A stretch of DNA of 64,000 nucleotides from CAWBRT01 sp963832785 (lineage in GTDB: Bacteria > Acidobacteriota > Terriglobia > Terriglobales > Acidobacteriaceae): NCBI GenBank assembly GCA_963832785.1, contig CAWHVF010000005.1:2046001-2110000 (forward strand), given 5' to 3'. Of this stretch, positions 52,973 through 62,252 are shown one piece after another. How positions within the stretch are numbered: position 1 is the stretch's first letter; every line of letters starts with the position of its first letter. The position numbers were made by a program, and so were the translations under genes. The notes under the pieces were generated by a model. It was not told the origin of the DNA. It did not search any database and was given only the letters and a program-made list of their open reading frames with translations.

Positions 52973-53002
52973 TGACACTCAGTTTCCCAGGCTCATACTA
53001 TT
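52973..53002 (+). promoter_or_regulatory. Sigma-70-type promoter candidate
   Basis: Consensus TTGACA (52973-52978) and TACTAT (52997-53002), 18 bases apart, reading into a short hairpin-ended unit and away from the only downstream gene, which is on the opposite strand. Confidence 0.6.
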
Positions 53003-53008
53003 TTTGCA

Positions 53009-53090
53009 GAGAGTTTTGACGGTTTAGCCTTCCGTTGGAACTATTCTCCCTTGAAGAGAAGGTCGCCCAGTTGCCGGGCGACCTTCTTGC
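53009..53090 (+). ncRNA. Candidate small RNA with strong 3' hairpin
   Basis: Downstream of the promoter candidate, about 80 bases with an ACGG/CCGT hairpin and a TCTC/GAGA pairing lead into a perfect 12-bp stem AGAAGGTCGCCC/GGGCGACCTTCT (53058-53069 and 53077-53088). The T tract after the stem is short. No ORF is likely here. The hairpin could also act as terminator for the convergent gene. Not recognised as a known RNA family. Confidence 0.38.
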
Positions 53091-53208
53091 GTTCCGGGAG
53101 TAATTTTTGCGCCGGCGTTTCCGTTTTTGCCTCGGGTGTGGCGCGGAAGCGAGTGGTGAATTCAATCCCGCATCGGGGAATGGGCATTCATGACACGCGC
53201 GGCTTCTT

Positions 53209-54120
53209 TTAGCTCGCTTTCGATCTCCCGCCTACTGAAATCGTGGAAGCGGGTTGCGTTCCAGTAGCATCCAGCAGGAGGGCGCTTCCGCCGCGGATGT
53301 TCACCCGTTTGGGCGCCGTGAAGAGAATCTCGCCACCTCCCAGGTTCTGATACTGCATACCGTAGAAATCGTAGACACCGCAGGCAGCGGAGGAGAAAAG
53401 CCAGAGAGCCTGCGGGCCAGTACGCACCGGCAAACCCTGGCAAGCGGAGTCACTCGCATTCTTGACCTCCGCCAGCACGCCGTAGCCTAAGATGCCTCCG
53501 CCAACCACGCCGCCCTGTATCGGGTGACCCACGATTTCGCCATAGGGATTCACCACCGGCCCGCCGCCACGGTAGACTACATCTCCGCCGATCTGAACGG
53601 TTGTCCAATCAGCCCGCGGATTGTTCCACCCCAAGCCAAAGGTGGTTGTTATCTGGGCGTTGGTCACCGCCATTGGCGAAGCCACCGCTCGCAGGCGAGT
53701 GTCGACGGCCAGCTGCGCGTTGCTGCGCTGCACGCGCAGGCGGTCGAAGCGCACGCCGATGGCGGCCTGATCGGAATCCCGGCGCACTTGCGTGATGATA
53801 CCCAGCAGCTTGGAGCCGGCCCGCATCACGCGCTTGCCCTCCAGCGGTATATCCTGCATTACCGTGGCCACGACTGGTGTTCCCGCCTTGGCGCTGCGAG
53901 AGTCGAGGGTGGTTTCCAGTTCCACCGGCAAAACCGTTCCGCGCGGAAGCGTCTGCGCCGTTGCCACATCCGGTGATGGAGCGGCTGGGCCCTGAAGCCT
54001 GTCCGCCCAGGAGGTGGGCGCCGCGTTTGTTGCGGGCCTCGGCGTTTGCCCGGAAAGCAGCGCCGCAGTGGCAAGCATCGCCATAATCAGCAGCGGAAAA
54101 AACAAGGAACGTGTTCGCAT
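53209..54120 (-). CDS. Hypothetical exported protein
   Basis: 303 residues with a signal peptide (MRTRSLFFPLLIMAMLATAA). The mature part opens with a Pro/Ala/Ser-rich stretch. A segment TLPRGTVLPVELETTLDSR, then AGTPVVATVMQDIPLEGKRV and GSKLLGIITQV, resembles the beta-barrel core of VirB10/TrbI-like proteins, where it appears outside secretion systems. A Gly-rich loop (GVVGGGILGYG) and two further cysteines follow. No secretion genes are near, so the similarity is structural at most. Function unknown. Confidence 0.7.
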   Translation of the reverse strand: MRTRSLFFPLLIMAMLATAALLSGQTPRPATNAAPTSWADRLQGPAAPSPDVATAQTLPRGTVLPVELETTLDSRSAKAGTPVVATVMQDIPLEGKRVMRAGSKLLGIITQVRRDSDQAAIGVRFDRLRVQRSNAQLAVDTRLRAVASPMAVTNAQITTTFGLGWNNPRADWTTVQIGGDVVYRGGGPVVNPYGEIVGHPIQGGVVGGGILGYGVLAEVKNASDSACQGLPVRTGPQALWLFSSAACGVYDFYGMQYQNLGGGEILFTAPKRVNIRGGSALLLDATGTQPASTISVGGRSKAS

Positions 54121-54312
54121 GGTGGTAATCTCTCCGCTTATAGATTCAGCGCCCGAAGGCCGGGATGTTCTCTTGCGCTATGATGGCGCGGCGGCGGCTG
54201 CAGGTCAATGCACCCGGGAAACAGTTCCGCGCCCGGTCGTAGAACAGCGCGGGAGGCGAGAGCGCGTGGAATGGAAATTCAAAGCGAGGTACCGACCGGC
54301 GGGCAAAGTGTT

Positions 54313-54341
54313 TTGACGGGAGAGGCGGGCTTGATTAGAAT
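54313..54341 (+). promoter_or_regulatory. Promoter of tRNA-Thr
   Basis: TTGACG (54313-54318) and TAGAAT (54336-54341) with a 17-base spacer, ending 11 bases before the tRNA. Confidence 0.75.
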
Positions 54342-54352
54342 CGATTTTCGAG

Positions 54353-54428
54353 GCCGACGTAGCTCAGCTGGTAGAGCAGTCGATTCGTAATCGACAGGTC
54401 ATCGGTTCAAATCCGATCGTCGGCTCCA
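54353..54428 (+). tRNA. tRNA-Thr (anticodon CGT)
   Basis: 76 bases including an encoded 3' CCA. The acceptor stem is GCCGACG/CGTCGGC, D-arm GCTC/GAGC, anticodon arm GTCGA-TTCGTAA-TCGAC with anticodon CGT, and T-arm ATCGG-TTCAAAT-CCGAT. All stems pair perfectly. It decodes ACG. It is transcribed from its own promoter and followed by a terminator, as a single-gene unit. Confidence 0.97.
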
Positions 54429-54440
54429 GTTTGCACGGCG

Positions 54441-54473
54441 AGCGCCTCCTGGTGAAGGCGCTTTTTATTTTTT
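54441..54473 (+). terminator. Terminator of tRNA-Thr
   Basis: AGCGCCT/AGGCGCT stem with an eight-base loop, then TTTTATTTTTT. Confidence 0.88.
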
Positions 54474-54590
54474 GCCGCGACAGATAAACACTAAGGCTCT
54501 CATCGCGCCCGAGAAAGGCGTGACGAGGGCATGACACTTCACTACCGGACCTGTGGCAATTGGCGATGCAACTTACGGTAATCCTGCCAT

Positions 54591-55277
54591 CTACTTGACG
54601 TGCTTCGGCGACTTCTTGTCCAAGGTGGCGAGCAACAGCTTGGCCGACGGCGGAGGCTTCACCGCGCCCTCCAGGACAATTGCCTTGGCCGGGACTTCCT
54701 TGCCGTAGACTTCCTTGATGGCGCCGTTATCCGGGCGCAGCGTCGATCCCTCCAAAGACACTCCCGCGAACAGGCCGCGCGAGCGCGAATAGCTAAGGAT
54801 CTCGGCGCGCATGGTTACATCCGTAGCAGCGGCCGCATCACGTCCCTTGGGACCGGCGGCTGCCGAGGCGTCGGCGCCCAGCTTCACCTTGCCGGTGAGA
54901 ATGCCCTTGGCGCCGCCCTCGTTCATTACCAGAAGAACGAAGTCGGTGGCTTGTCCGCCAAGCTGGAAGCCGAAGCTTCCGCCTTCCAGGCGGATCATGG
55001 CCGGGGCGCTCCAGGGTCCGGTAAAGTTCTTGCTGCGGCAGGTCATTACTCCCTTCCCGTAGCTCCCGCCAACTCCCAGGGCAAATTTTTTCACGGATGG
55101 CAGCACGATCACGCACTCGGCTTTGTCCAGCAGCGATTGTGGAATGTTGTCCGGCATGCCAAATATCTCTCCCATGGCTTCACCGGCACTCTTAATGCGG
55201 TCTTTCGCATCCTCCGCCCAGGCGGGAAGCGTAAGGACAGCCAGAACCAGTAGCACAAGCATTTTCTTGATTCGCAT
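54591..55277 (-). CDS. Lipid-binding SYLF domain protein (YSC84-like)
   Basis: 228 residues with a signal peptide (MRIKKMLVLLVLAVLTLPAWA). The SYLF/YSC84 domain is complete: ECVIVLPSVKKFALGVGGSYG, GPWSAPAMIRLEGGSFGFQLG, DFVLLVMNEGGAKGIL and the end SYSRSRGLFAGVSLEGSTL. In eukaryotes the domain binds phosphoinositides; bacterial members are small exported proteins of unknown role. ATG 55277 with GAGG upstream is chosen over two in-frame ATGs further 5'. Confidence 0.9.
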   Translation of the reverse strand: MRIKKMLVLLVLAVLTLPAWAEDAKDRIKSAGEAMGEIFGMPDNIPQSLLDKAECVIVLPSVKKFALGVGGSYGKGVMTCRSKNFTGPWSAPAMIRLEGGSFGFQLGGQATDFVLLVMNEGGAKGILTGKVKLGADASAAAGPKGRDAAAATDVTMRAEILSYSRSRGLFAGVSLEGSTLRPDNGAIKEVYGKEVPAKAIVLEGAVKPPPSAKLLLATLDKKSPKHVK

Positions 55278-55393
55278 CGTCTCGTTCCTCATTTGCGGTT
55301 TCACGGCTTGGGGAAAACACCTAGACACCTATTATTCCTAACACAATTCCCATGTTTGCAGCGAACTTATACGCCGGGCGGCGGCAGCGGGTT

Positions 55394-56713
55394 TCATTTT
55401 AGGTTGCTGGCATCGCTTTCGGCTACTCTCCGGCCGGGGACATCCTGTGCCCGGCCTTTCCAGCGGCCACCGCGACCGGACCAGAACAAAAGCGCCGAAT
55501 GAACCGTCGCGCCGGCGTAGAACGCTGCCGAAAGCGGCAAGCTGAGGGCCCACACCGGCGGCAGGCGGTAAAACCTGACCATAGGAAGATAAGCAAAAGT
55601 CATGGCTGCCCAGGCCGCGCCCGCCAGGACGGCAGTCGGACCACTGGCCGAAAGCATCAGCACCAGCGGGGCCAGGTAAGCGACACTGAGCCCGACGAGC
55701 GTTGCCAGCAGCAGCCAGAAGGAATGGCGCAACTGGTTGAAGGCGGTGCGCGAAATCATACGCCCGATCTCGGCGAGCGATCCGTATGCGCGCATGCTGG
55801 CGCTGCTCGCGGTGAGGCAGAGCCGCAGGCGGCCTCCGCTGCGCTTGACGGCGCGCGCCAGGGCGCAGTCGTCGATGATCTCGTCGCGGATTGCCTCCGG
55901 TCCTCCCGCCCGGGCCAGCGCCTCGGGACGTATCAGGATGCATCCGCCGGCCGCGCCCGCTGTCCGCCGGCGCGGTTGTTCAACCCAGGCCGGCGGATAA
56001 AGCATGCAGAAGAAAAAAACAAACGCCGGTATCAGCAGCTTTTCCGGCAAGGTGCGGCACTGCAATTTGACCATGAAGGAGACCAAGTCGTAGCCACCGT
56101 GGGCGATCTCCAGCAGGCTGGCCAGCGTTTCGGGCGTATGCACCACGTCGGCGTCGGTGAGCAGGAGAAATTCCGGCGCGATCCGGGCAGAGGCTCCGGC
56201 AGGGCCACCGTTCGCGCGGTCGCCCTCACCTGCTTGCCCGGGCTCACCAAAAGCGGGCGCACTGGGGACCGCGCTAGCGAGCGCTGCCTGGATTCCCTGA
56301 TGCATCGCCCAGAGCTTTCCCGACCAGCCGGCGGGCAGCGGTTCGGCCCGGATAACCGTGAGGCGGCCGGAGCTGCCGCTCTCGGCCGCCGCCGCAATGG
56401 CAATCTGAGCCGTGCCGTCGGAGCTATCATCGTCCACCACCACGACGCGAATGCCGGTGGCCAGCAATGATTGCACGCTCGCGGCAATGAATTTGGCTTC
56501 GTTGCGGGCGGGCACGACCGCAATCACCCGATCGGCCTCGGGAAGGGGAACCGTATTATCCGCCTGCCCGGTTCCAGCGCCCGGGTCAGGCAACGAATGC
56601 CACGGTTGCGCTTGGTGAGGCGCCAGCCAGAAATTTCCGCGCGCCAGCAGGAGCCATGCCCAGGCGACTGCACTCAGGGCGGCAATAATCGTGGCGGCGC
56701 CGATCATCAGCAT
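55394..56713 (-). CDS. hpnB: Hopanoid-associated glycosyltransferase HpnB
   Basis: A 439-residue family 2 glycosyltransferase. An N-terminal membrane helix is followed by the GT-A domain: VIAVVPARNEAKFIAASVQ, VVVVDDDSSDGTA, PAGWSGKLWAMHQG and the metal-binding LLTDADVVHTPE. Then come ILIRPEALARAGG, DEIIDDCALARAVK and three C-terminal helices. This layout matches HpnB, found in hopanoid gene clusters. No squalene-hopene cyclase is in the window, so the link to hopanoids is by family only. It is convergent with nothing and lies upstream of the SYLF gene on the same strand. Confidence 0.88.
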   Translation of the reverse strand: MLMIGAATIIAALSAVAWAWLLLARGNFWLAPHQAQPWHSLPDPGAGTGQADNTVPLPEADRVIAVVPARNEAKFIAASVQSLLATGIRVVVVDDDSSDGTAQIAIAAAAESGSSGRLTVIRAEPLPAGWSGKLWAMHQGIQAALASAVPSAPAFGEPGQAGEGDRANGGPAGASARIAPEFLLLTDADVVHTPETLASLLEIAHGGYDLVSFMVKLQCRTLPEKLLIPAFVFFFCMLYPPAWVEQPRRRTAGAAGGCILIRPEALARAGGPEAIRDEIIDDCALARAVKRSGGRLRLCLTASSASMRAYGSLAEIGRMISRTAFNQLRHSFWLLLATLVGLSVAYLAPLVLMLSASGPTAVLAGAAWAAMTFAYLPMVRFYRLPPVWALSLPLSAAFYAGATVHSALLFWSGRGGRWKGRAQDVPGRRVAESDASNLK

Positions 56714-56849
56714 CGTTCTCGCAGCAGCATAGCTTAGACGAGCGCGGCATGTTAAGCGCCGCCGCGGAAAAGCGAGGCTACGCTCCGCGATCGTCCATTT
56801 CCGGCTGGCGCACGCGTGGCGTGCTGAGCAACGTCAATTCTGGTTTGCT

Positions 56850-58313
56850 TCAGTGCACCGCTACGACCGTTCCCGCCGGCATGCCGGCCACGGTCATTCC
56901 GATGCTAAGCACCAGCGCGCTCACCAGGGTAACCAGGAAGCCTATTTTTGCCAGGTCCTTGAAGCTGAAGTATCCGGCGGCGTAGGGCAGGGTCAGGCTG
57001 GGACTCTGCGTCACCAGGATAAAGTGAATTGAAGAGGCGATGCCGGCGGTTACGGTCAAGGCCATCAGCGGCAATCCATGCAGTTGAGCGTAGGCAATGA
57101 TGAACGGCACATTGACCGAAGCGGTTGTGCCGAAGCTGGAGAACCCCAGGGAGTCGGCCGCGATCAGCAGGGTCACGGCGGCCGGTTGCAGGAAGTGCGG
57201 GAGCGCGGCCATGGGATGCAGCGCTCTTTCCACCACCCAGGCAGCCAGCCCCGTGCGGGAAGAGGCCACGCCCACCACAAACCCGCCCACCAGCAGGACC
57301 ACGCCTCCCCATTCAATGCGGAGATCTCGCCAGGTGCGGCAGACGCCTATGCCGGGAAGCGTCATGCCACCCAGCACCAGCAGCGAAACAAAGGCAATCG
57401 GCAGGTGGGTCTTGTCGCTGGTCAGCCAGAGGACGACCGCCACCAGAAAGACGGCCACCGTGGTTATTTCCTTTACGCTCCAACTGCCCATCTTCTTCAA
57501 TTCCTGCTTGAGCACGTCGCCGCCGTAAGGGAGCCTGGCCATCTCCGGCGGGAACAGCTTCATGATGATCCACCAGGTAATCAGGTTAATGACGATGGCG
57601 CTGGGAGTGGCCAGCATGGTCCACTGCAGGAAGCTGATTTGCAGCCCGCTCTTGGCCACAAATTGCATGGCGATGAAGTTGGAGCTCACGCCCGCCGGGG
57701 TGGCCACTCCGCCGATGACGGTGCCGAAGATGATCGCCATCATCAGCCCTTTGCCGAAGTTGCTGGTGCCGCGCGGCGCATCGACGGTCTTCAGCAGGCC
57801 CACCACCAGCGGCAACATCATGGCCACTACCGCCAGGTCGTCGATGAACATGGATATGGCGAACGACAGCCACAGGTAGGCGCCGACAACCATGGTGGTG
57901 TTGGTTCCGGCAAGCGACAGCAGCCAGTAGGTAATGCGCTTTCCCAGCCCGGAATCATTCAGCGCGGCCGATAACCCCAGCACCCCGACCATAAACGGAA
58001 TGAGGCTGTTACCGAACGATTCCCTGATTGCCAAATCGAAAGGCATTATGCCCAGAGCGTGGACCATCAAGGGGATCATGAGCGCGGTTACCGGAATCGG
58101 CAGGGCCTCGGTCACCCACCACAGGACGGCGGTGATCATTACCGCCAGCGTCCTTACCGCCGCCGGTTTCATTCCGGTTGGGGCGGGCGTTATCGTCGAG
58201 ACCAGCAGGATGGTTATGCCAATAGCGAGGTAATACCATTTGTAGTACTGGCTTTTTGCCTGCGCGGCGATGGGCGAAGGCGAGGCCTTGGAATCTTCAG
58301 TAACAGTTGCCAT
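56850..58313 (-). CDS. DASS family (SLC13) sodium/anion symporter
   Basis: A 487-residue membrane protein with about twelve hydrophobic helices. Family marks are WWVTEALPIPVTALMIPLM, SNSLIPFMVG-like helix breaks (here FGNSLIPFMVGVLGLSAAL), TPAGVSSNFIAMQFV and the second repeat with SLGFSSFGTTASVNVPF. DASS proteins import di- and tricarboxylates or sulfate with sodium. ATG 58313 is chosen; the longer in-frame reading to 58541 adds residues unlike the family. It is divergent from the UPF0261-led operon at 58.7 kb, and may supply its acidic substrate. Confidence 0.88.
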   Translation of the reverse strand: MATVTEDSKASPSPIAAQAKSQYYKWYYLAIGITILLVSTITPAPTGMKPAAVRTLAVMITAVLWWVTEALPIPVTALMIPLMVHALGIMPFDLAIRESFGNSLIPFMVGVLGLSAALNDSGLGKRITYWLLSLAGTNTTMVVGAYLWLSFAISMFIDDLAVVAMMLPLVVGLLKTVDAPRGTSNFGKGLMMAIIFGTVIGGVATPAGVSSNFIAMQFVAKSGLQISFLQWTMLATPSAIVINLITWWIIMKLFPPEMARLPYGGDVLKQELKKMGSWSVKEITTVAVFLVAVVLWLTSDKTHLPIAFVSLLVLGGMTLPGIGVCRTWRDLRIEWGGVVLLVGGFVVGVASSRTGLAAWVVERALHPMAALPHFLQPAAVTLLIAADSLGFSSFGTTASVNVPFIIAYAQLHGLPLMALTVTAGIASSIHFILVTQSPSLTLPYAAGYFSFKDLAKIGFLVTLVSALVLSIGMTVAGMPAGTVVAVH

Positions 58314-58733
58314 GGAGAGAATTCCTCTTCCGGTGGGAGTTTCGGCGGATGTTCGCCCCCGCACAGGCAAAAATGTCTGCAATTCTTCGGCGCACGATAG
58401 AACACCGCGACTGCCGGTGTCAACAGGAAAGCCCGCCCATGCAGGTTCCAGATGTGACTGCGCCAGCAGCGCTAGGCCGGCAAGCTGACCTGCCGGAGTT
58501 CCGCTTGCCTGCTCAAATGACGGCCACAAGAGCGCCTGCACTTTGCCGCCGGAGCGAGCTTGGCGACCATGCGGTGTGCGCGCCGGCAGATAGCGCCGGC
58601 AGCAGGAATTCGAGTATCTTAGTCTTTTGCGCGCGGCAAATTGTTTTCATTCTTACTTCCGGGCCGCAGGCGCCAGGTCGGCGGTGGTAGGTGGCGGCAA
58701 TTTTTCGGGTGTGTTGTTCGAAGTCATCGAGTC
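58314..58733. other. Divergent intergenic region
   Basis: 420 bases between the DASS transporter (minus) and the UPF0261 gene (plus). It must hold both promoters. I see no clear operator palindrome or hairpin. Confidence 0.4.
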
Positions 58734-59999
58734 ATGGCCATTGCTCTGCTAGGCACGTTGGATACAAAGGGCCGCGAGATCGCCTTCCTGAAGGAGTGTC
58801 TGCTAGAGCTGGGGCGAGGCGTGATCGTCATCGACGTTGGGCTTTTCGAGCCCGATGGCGTGATGCCCGATATCTCCCGTTTCGAGGTGGCTGCCGGGGC
58901 GGGCGAAGAGGCTGCCGCGCTGCTTGGCCGGCCGCGAGATCAGGTAATGTCAGCCATGGGGCGGGGCGCCGGCCAGGTATTGCGCCACCTTCACGCTGCC
59001 GGACGGATTGAAGGCGCGCTGGGGGTTGGCGGCAACCAGGGGACCGCCATTGTCTGCGCCGGCTTGCGCGAGTTGCCGCTGGGCTTTCCCAAGCTTGTGG
59101 TCTCGACAGTGGCCTCCGGCAACATGCGTCCATACGTGGGCGCCACCGATATCGCGGTGGTCTTCTCGATCTGTGATCTGCTGGGCGGGAGCAATCCCAT
59201 AGTGGCGCCGGTGCTGCGCAACGCTGCGGCCGCCATGGCCGGGATGAGCTCCGCCCCCGCGGTTTGCCCGGCCGAGGACAGCCGGGACTACGCGGACACG
59301 ACTCCGTTGGTGGCCATCACGGCTTTGGGCAACACTCATCCGGCGGTCACCAAATGTGTGCAACTGCTGCGGGCGACGGGATTCGAGACGGCTGCGTTCC
59401 ATGCCTCCGGGGCCTGCGGCTCCGCCCTGGAACGGCTGATTCGCGCCGGGCGCATCGCCGCGGTCCTGGAGATCACGCCCCACGAGCTCATCGAGGAGGT
59501 GGCCGACGCCGGCCCTTACCGGCCGGTCGAGCCCGGTCGGATGACGGCCGCGGCGGAGACGGGAATTCCGCAGGTGGTGGCTCCAGGTGCCATGGAATAC
59601 CTGTGCTTCGGCGGACGCGAATCCATTCCTCCGCGTCTGCGCCGCCGGCCGGCGTATTTTCATAATGTTTCCAATGCCAATGTGCGTGCCAGCCGCAACG
59701 AAATGGCCGCCGCGGGGCGTCTTATGTCCGAGCGGCTGAACCGGGCGAAGGGACCGGTGGCTTTCGTCCTGCCGCTTAAGGGCTGGTCGATTTACGGCGC
59801 GCCCGGCGGGCCGCTGCACGATGCGCGCGGGAATGCGGCTTTCGTGCGCGCCCTTACCGGCGGGCTGCGCCCGGCAATTTCCCTGCATCGCTTACCATTG
59901 CACATAAATGACCCGGCCTTTGCCGAGTACTGCTGCGAGCTGCTGCGCGGCTTCCTGCAGCCTGGATCAACCGGGAACGACCAGAGCAGCCATAAGTAA
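58734..59999 (+). CDS. UPF0261 / Tm-1-like ATP-binding domain protein
   Basis: A 421-residue protein of the UPF0261 family (PF06792). It opens MAIALLGTLDTKGREIAFLK, followed by IDVGLFEP and the Gly-rich stretch GVGGNQGTAIVCAGL that resembles the ATP-binding part of the plant Tm-1 resistance protein. The second half has FHASGACGSALERL and NVSNANVRASRNEM. The bacterial function is not established; genes of this family often sit with sugar-acid or other catabolic enzymes. It is followed within 50 bases by a zinc alcohol dehydrogenase. Confidence 0.88.
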   Translation: MAIALLGTLDTKGREIAFLKECLLELGRGVIVIDVGLFEPDGVMPDISRFEVAAGAGEEAAALLGRPRDQVMSAMGRGAGQVLRHLHAAGRIEGALGVGGNQGTAIVCAGLRELPLGFPKLVVSTVASGNMRPYVGATDIAVVFSICDLLGGSNPIVAPVLRNAAAAMAGMSSAPAVCPAEDSRDYADTTPLVAITALGNTHPAVTKCVQLLRATGFETAAFHASGACGSALERLIRAGRIAAVLEITPHELIEEVADAGPYRPVEPGRMTAAAETGIPQVVAPGAMEYLCFGGRESIPPRLRRRPAYFHNVSNANVRASRNEMAAAGRLMSERLNRAKGPVAFVLPLKGWSIYGAPGGPLHDARGNAAFVRALTGGLRPAISLHRLPLHINDPAFAEYCCELLRGFLQPGSTGNDQSSHK

Positions 60000-60049
60000 A
60001 ACCGGTGCCGACAGTTAGCTGCAATGAGCGATTTTGAACCGGAGGAGCA

Positions 60050-61183
60050 ATGACAACAGCGGTTGGGAAAGCGGAAGAAAAGAATTTCGCCATTCCGTCC
60101 ACCATGAAGGCCTGGGTGCTGGAGGGTCCGGAGCAGCTCAAGCTGGTGCAGAAGCCGGTTCCCGAGCCCGGCCCCGCCGAGGTTCTGGTGCGCATCGACG
60201 CCTGCGCCATCTGCGGCACCGACATCGAGATCATCTCGCATGGCGTGCCGGCCATGATCCAGGGCGGACTTCCCTTCAATAAAGGCTGGACGCCGGGTCA
60301 TGAGTACATGGGAACCGTCGTGAAGCTCGGCCCCGGGGTCGACGAGTGGAACGTCGGCGACCGGGTTGCCGTCGAGATCCACCTCGGCTGCGGCCAGTGC
60401 GAACGCTGCCGCGCCGGCATGTACACCGCCTGCACCAACTATGGCAAGAACTATGGCGAGCACAACAAAGGCCACCGCGCCAACGGCTTCACCAGCGAAG
60501 GCGGTTACGCCGAATATGCCGTCAACCACATCAATACGCTGGTGCATGTGCCCGACTGGCTGGGCGACGAAGAGGCCACGCTGATCGTAACCGCCGGCAC
60601 CGCCCTCTATGGTCTCGACGTTCTGGGCGGGCTCATAGCGGGCGAAAGCCTGCTGGTAACCGGTCCCGGACCCATCGGGCTGATGGGTGTAGCGGTTGGG
60701 AAAGCGCTGGGCGCCGATCCGGTGATCCTGACCGGCACGCGTGAGGCCCGGTTGGAGATCGGGAAGAAAATGGGCGCCGACTACGTGGTGAACGTGAGCA
60801 AGGAAAAGGTAGTCGATGCCGTCATGCGCCTTACCGGCGGCAAGGGCGTGCACTATGTCCTGGAATGCTCCGGCAGCCCCCAGGCTCTCAATGAGGCGCT
60901 GGACATGGTGAAGCGGGGCGGGAAAATCTGCCTGGCGGCCTATGCCTCCCAGCCGGTGGCGGTCGATCTGGCCAAGATTCCGCGTAATAATATTTCCATC
61001 TTTGGCATCCGCGGCGAGGGTAAGAGCGCCTGCCATCGCGCTGCCGCTCTCATCAAGCAGAAGAAGTTCGATGTCAAGCCGGTGCACACGCATACCTTCA
61101 AGCTGGAGGAGCTGCCGACGGCGTTGAAGTACACGCGGGAACGCATCGAAGATGCTATCAAAGTTGTGATAAAGATGCACTGA
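60050..61183 (+). CDS. Zinc-dependent medium-chain alcohol dehydrogenase
   Basis: A 377-residue NAD(P)-dependent dehydrogenase. Catalytic zinc ligands are in CAICGTDIE (Cys) and PGHEYMG (His-Glu). The structural zinc site is CGQCERCRAGMYTAC. The nucleotide motif is GPGPIGLMGVA. A 20-residue N-terminal extension before MKAWVLEGP is supported by GGAGG right before ATG 60050. It differs clearly from the dehydrogenase at 1.6-2.6 kb. Operon context (UPF0261 before, creatininase-like and aldolase after) suggests a polyol or sugar-acid substrate. Confidence 0.9.
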   Translation: MTTAVGKAEEKNFAIPSTMKAWVLEGPEQLKLVQKPVPEPGPAEVLVRIDACAICGTDIEIISHGVPAMIQGGLPFNKGWTPGHEYMGTVVKLGPGVDEWNVGDRVAVEIHLGCGQCERCRAGMYTACTNYGKNYGEHNKGHRANGFTSEGGYAEYAVNHINTLVHVPDWLGDEEATLIVTAGTALYGLDVLGGLIAGESLLVTGPGPIGLMGVAVGKALGADPVILTGTREARLEIGKKMGADYVVNVSKEKVVDAVMRLTGGKGVHYVLECSGSPQALNEALDMVKRGGKICLAAYASQPVAVDLAKIPRNNISIFGIRGEGKSACHRAAALIKQKKFDVKPVHTHTFKLEELPTALKYTRERIEDAIKVVIKMH

Positions 61184-61263
61184 AGACGGACATTTCAGAG
61201 AGTCAACACAAGTGGTATATCTGAACCGGATCGCAATGGACCTGTTACATTAAGGAGAAAAGT

Positions 61264-62160
61264 ATGGCAACTTTGCCCAAATATAACCTCCTGGAACTGC
61301 CCTGGACCGACGTCGCCAATTGGATCAAGGCGGGAAACGACACCATCATGATCCCCATCGGCAGTTGCGAGAAGCACGGCCATCACGTCCCCCTCGGGGT
61401 CGATTCCTATACCACCATGGGGAGCGTGGAGCGGGCGGCCGAAAAGGCAAAAGTGGTTTACACGCCGCTGCTGCCCTTCGGCGTCTCGCCCCATCACATG
61501 GGCGAAGCCGGCTGGGGTACGGGCACCGTTTCATTTCCGTTTGAAGTTTACCGGCAGGTCCTGTACGCGATTGGCCGCAGCCTCATCTTCTCCGGCTTCA
61601 ACAAGCTGGTCTATGTCTCCCACCACGGCACCAACATGCAGCCGCAGGGAGAGGTGCTGCGCACGCTCAGGGCCGAGACCGGCTGCTTCTGCGCCTTTTA
61701 CAAGACGCCCACCGAGCGCGAGTGCGCCGTGGTGGCCGACCTGATGACCGGCCCCCCCGAAGAGACTCCGGGCTGGCACGCCGGCGAGTTGGAAACTTCT
61801 ACCACCATGGCTTACATGAAAGAAAAGGGGAACTACGAGGGCTCGGTTAAGATGGAGCGCGCCAAGGCCGACCGCGCTCATGCCCCTAAATGGATGGGCC
61901 CGAAGTTCAGCAAACGCGACGGCACCAATACCGTCATCTTCGAGGGATCGGAAAACATCTTCGTGCCCATGCTCCACCACGAGTATTCGGATACGGCCAC
62001 CATCGGCAACCCGCTACGCTCCAGCGTGGAGCAGGGCGAAAAGGTTTTCGAACGTATTGGCACGCACCTGGCCAACTTCCTGGAAGAGGTGAAGAAGTTC
62101 GATTTCAAGGTTCCGGAAGCAAAAAGAGATTGGCCCGGACGCTTTTGGAGAGGATACTGA
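61264..62160 (+). CDS. Creatininase-family amidohydrolase
   Basis: A 298-residue protein of the creatininase/creatinine amidohydrolase fold. Metal ligands are visible as Glu and His in GSCEKHGHHVPLGVDSY (with the Asp), a histidine in VYVSHHGTNM, and Glu in WHAGELETSTTMAY. Creatininase homologues hydrolyse cyclic amides or lactones and include enzymes of cofactor and sugar-lactone pathways. In this operon a lactone or amide derived from a sugar acid seems more likely than creatinine. TAAGGAG lies upstream of the ATG. Confidence 0.9.
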   Translation: MATLPKYNLLELPWTDVANWIKAGNDTIMIPIGSCEKHGHHVPLGVDSYTTMGSVERAAEKAKVVYTPLLPFGVSPHHMGEAGWGTGTVSFPFEVYRQVLYAIGRSLIFSGFNKLVYVSHHGTNMQPQGEVLRTLRAETGCFCAFYKTPTERECAVVADLMTGPPEETPGWHAGELETSTTMAYMKEKGNYEGSVKMERAKADRAHAPKWMGPKFSKRDGTNTVIFEGSENIFVPMLHHEYSDTATIGNPLRSSVEQGEKVFERIGTHLANFLEEVKKFDFKVPEAKRDWPGRFWRGY

Positions 62161-62252
62161 TTATTTAAGATTTCAGATTTTTGATTTTGAATTTCAGGTC
62201 GAAAGAAAAGAGCACTCAATCTGAATTCAGCAATCAAAAATCAGAAATCAAA
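62161..62252. repeat. Inverted GATTTCAG/CTGAAATC-type phased repeat
   Basis: After the creatininase-like gene, units TTTAAGATTTCAG, ATTTTTGATTTTG and AATTTCAG (62163-62198) face CTGAATTCAG, AATCAAAAATC and AGAAATCAAAA (62220-62252). MITE copy E is inserted into the right arm, which resumes at 62396 as AAATCAAAAATCTTAAAAT. Confidence 0.72.

Noticed and set aside
53209..54120. Type IV secretion component (VirB10/TrbI-like)
   Set aside because: Similarity is limited to a beta-rich segment. There is no transenvelope architecture and no neighbouring secretion gene.
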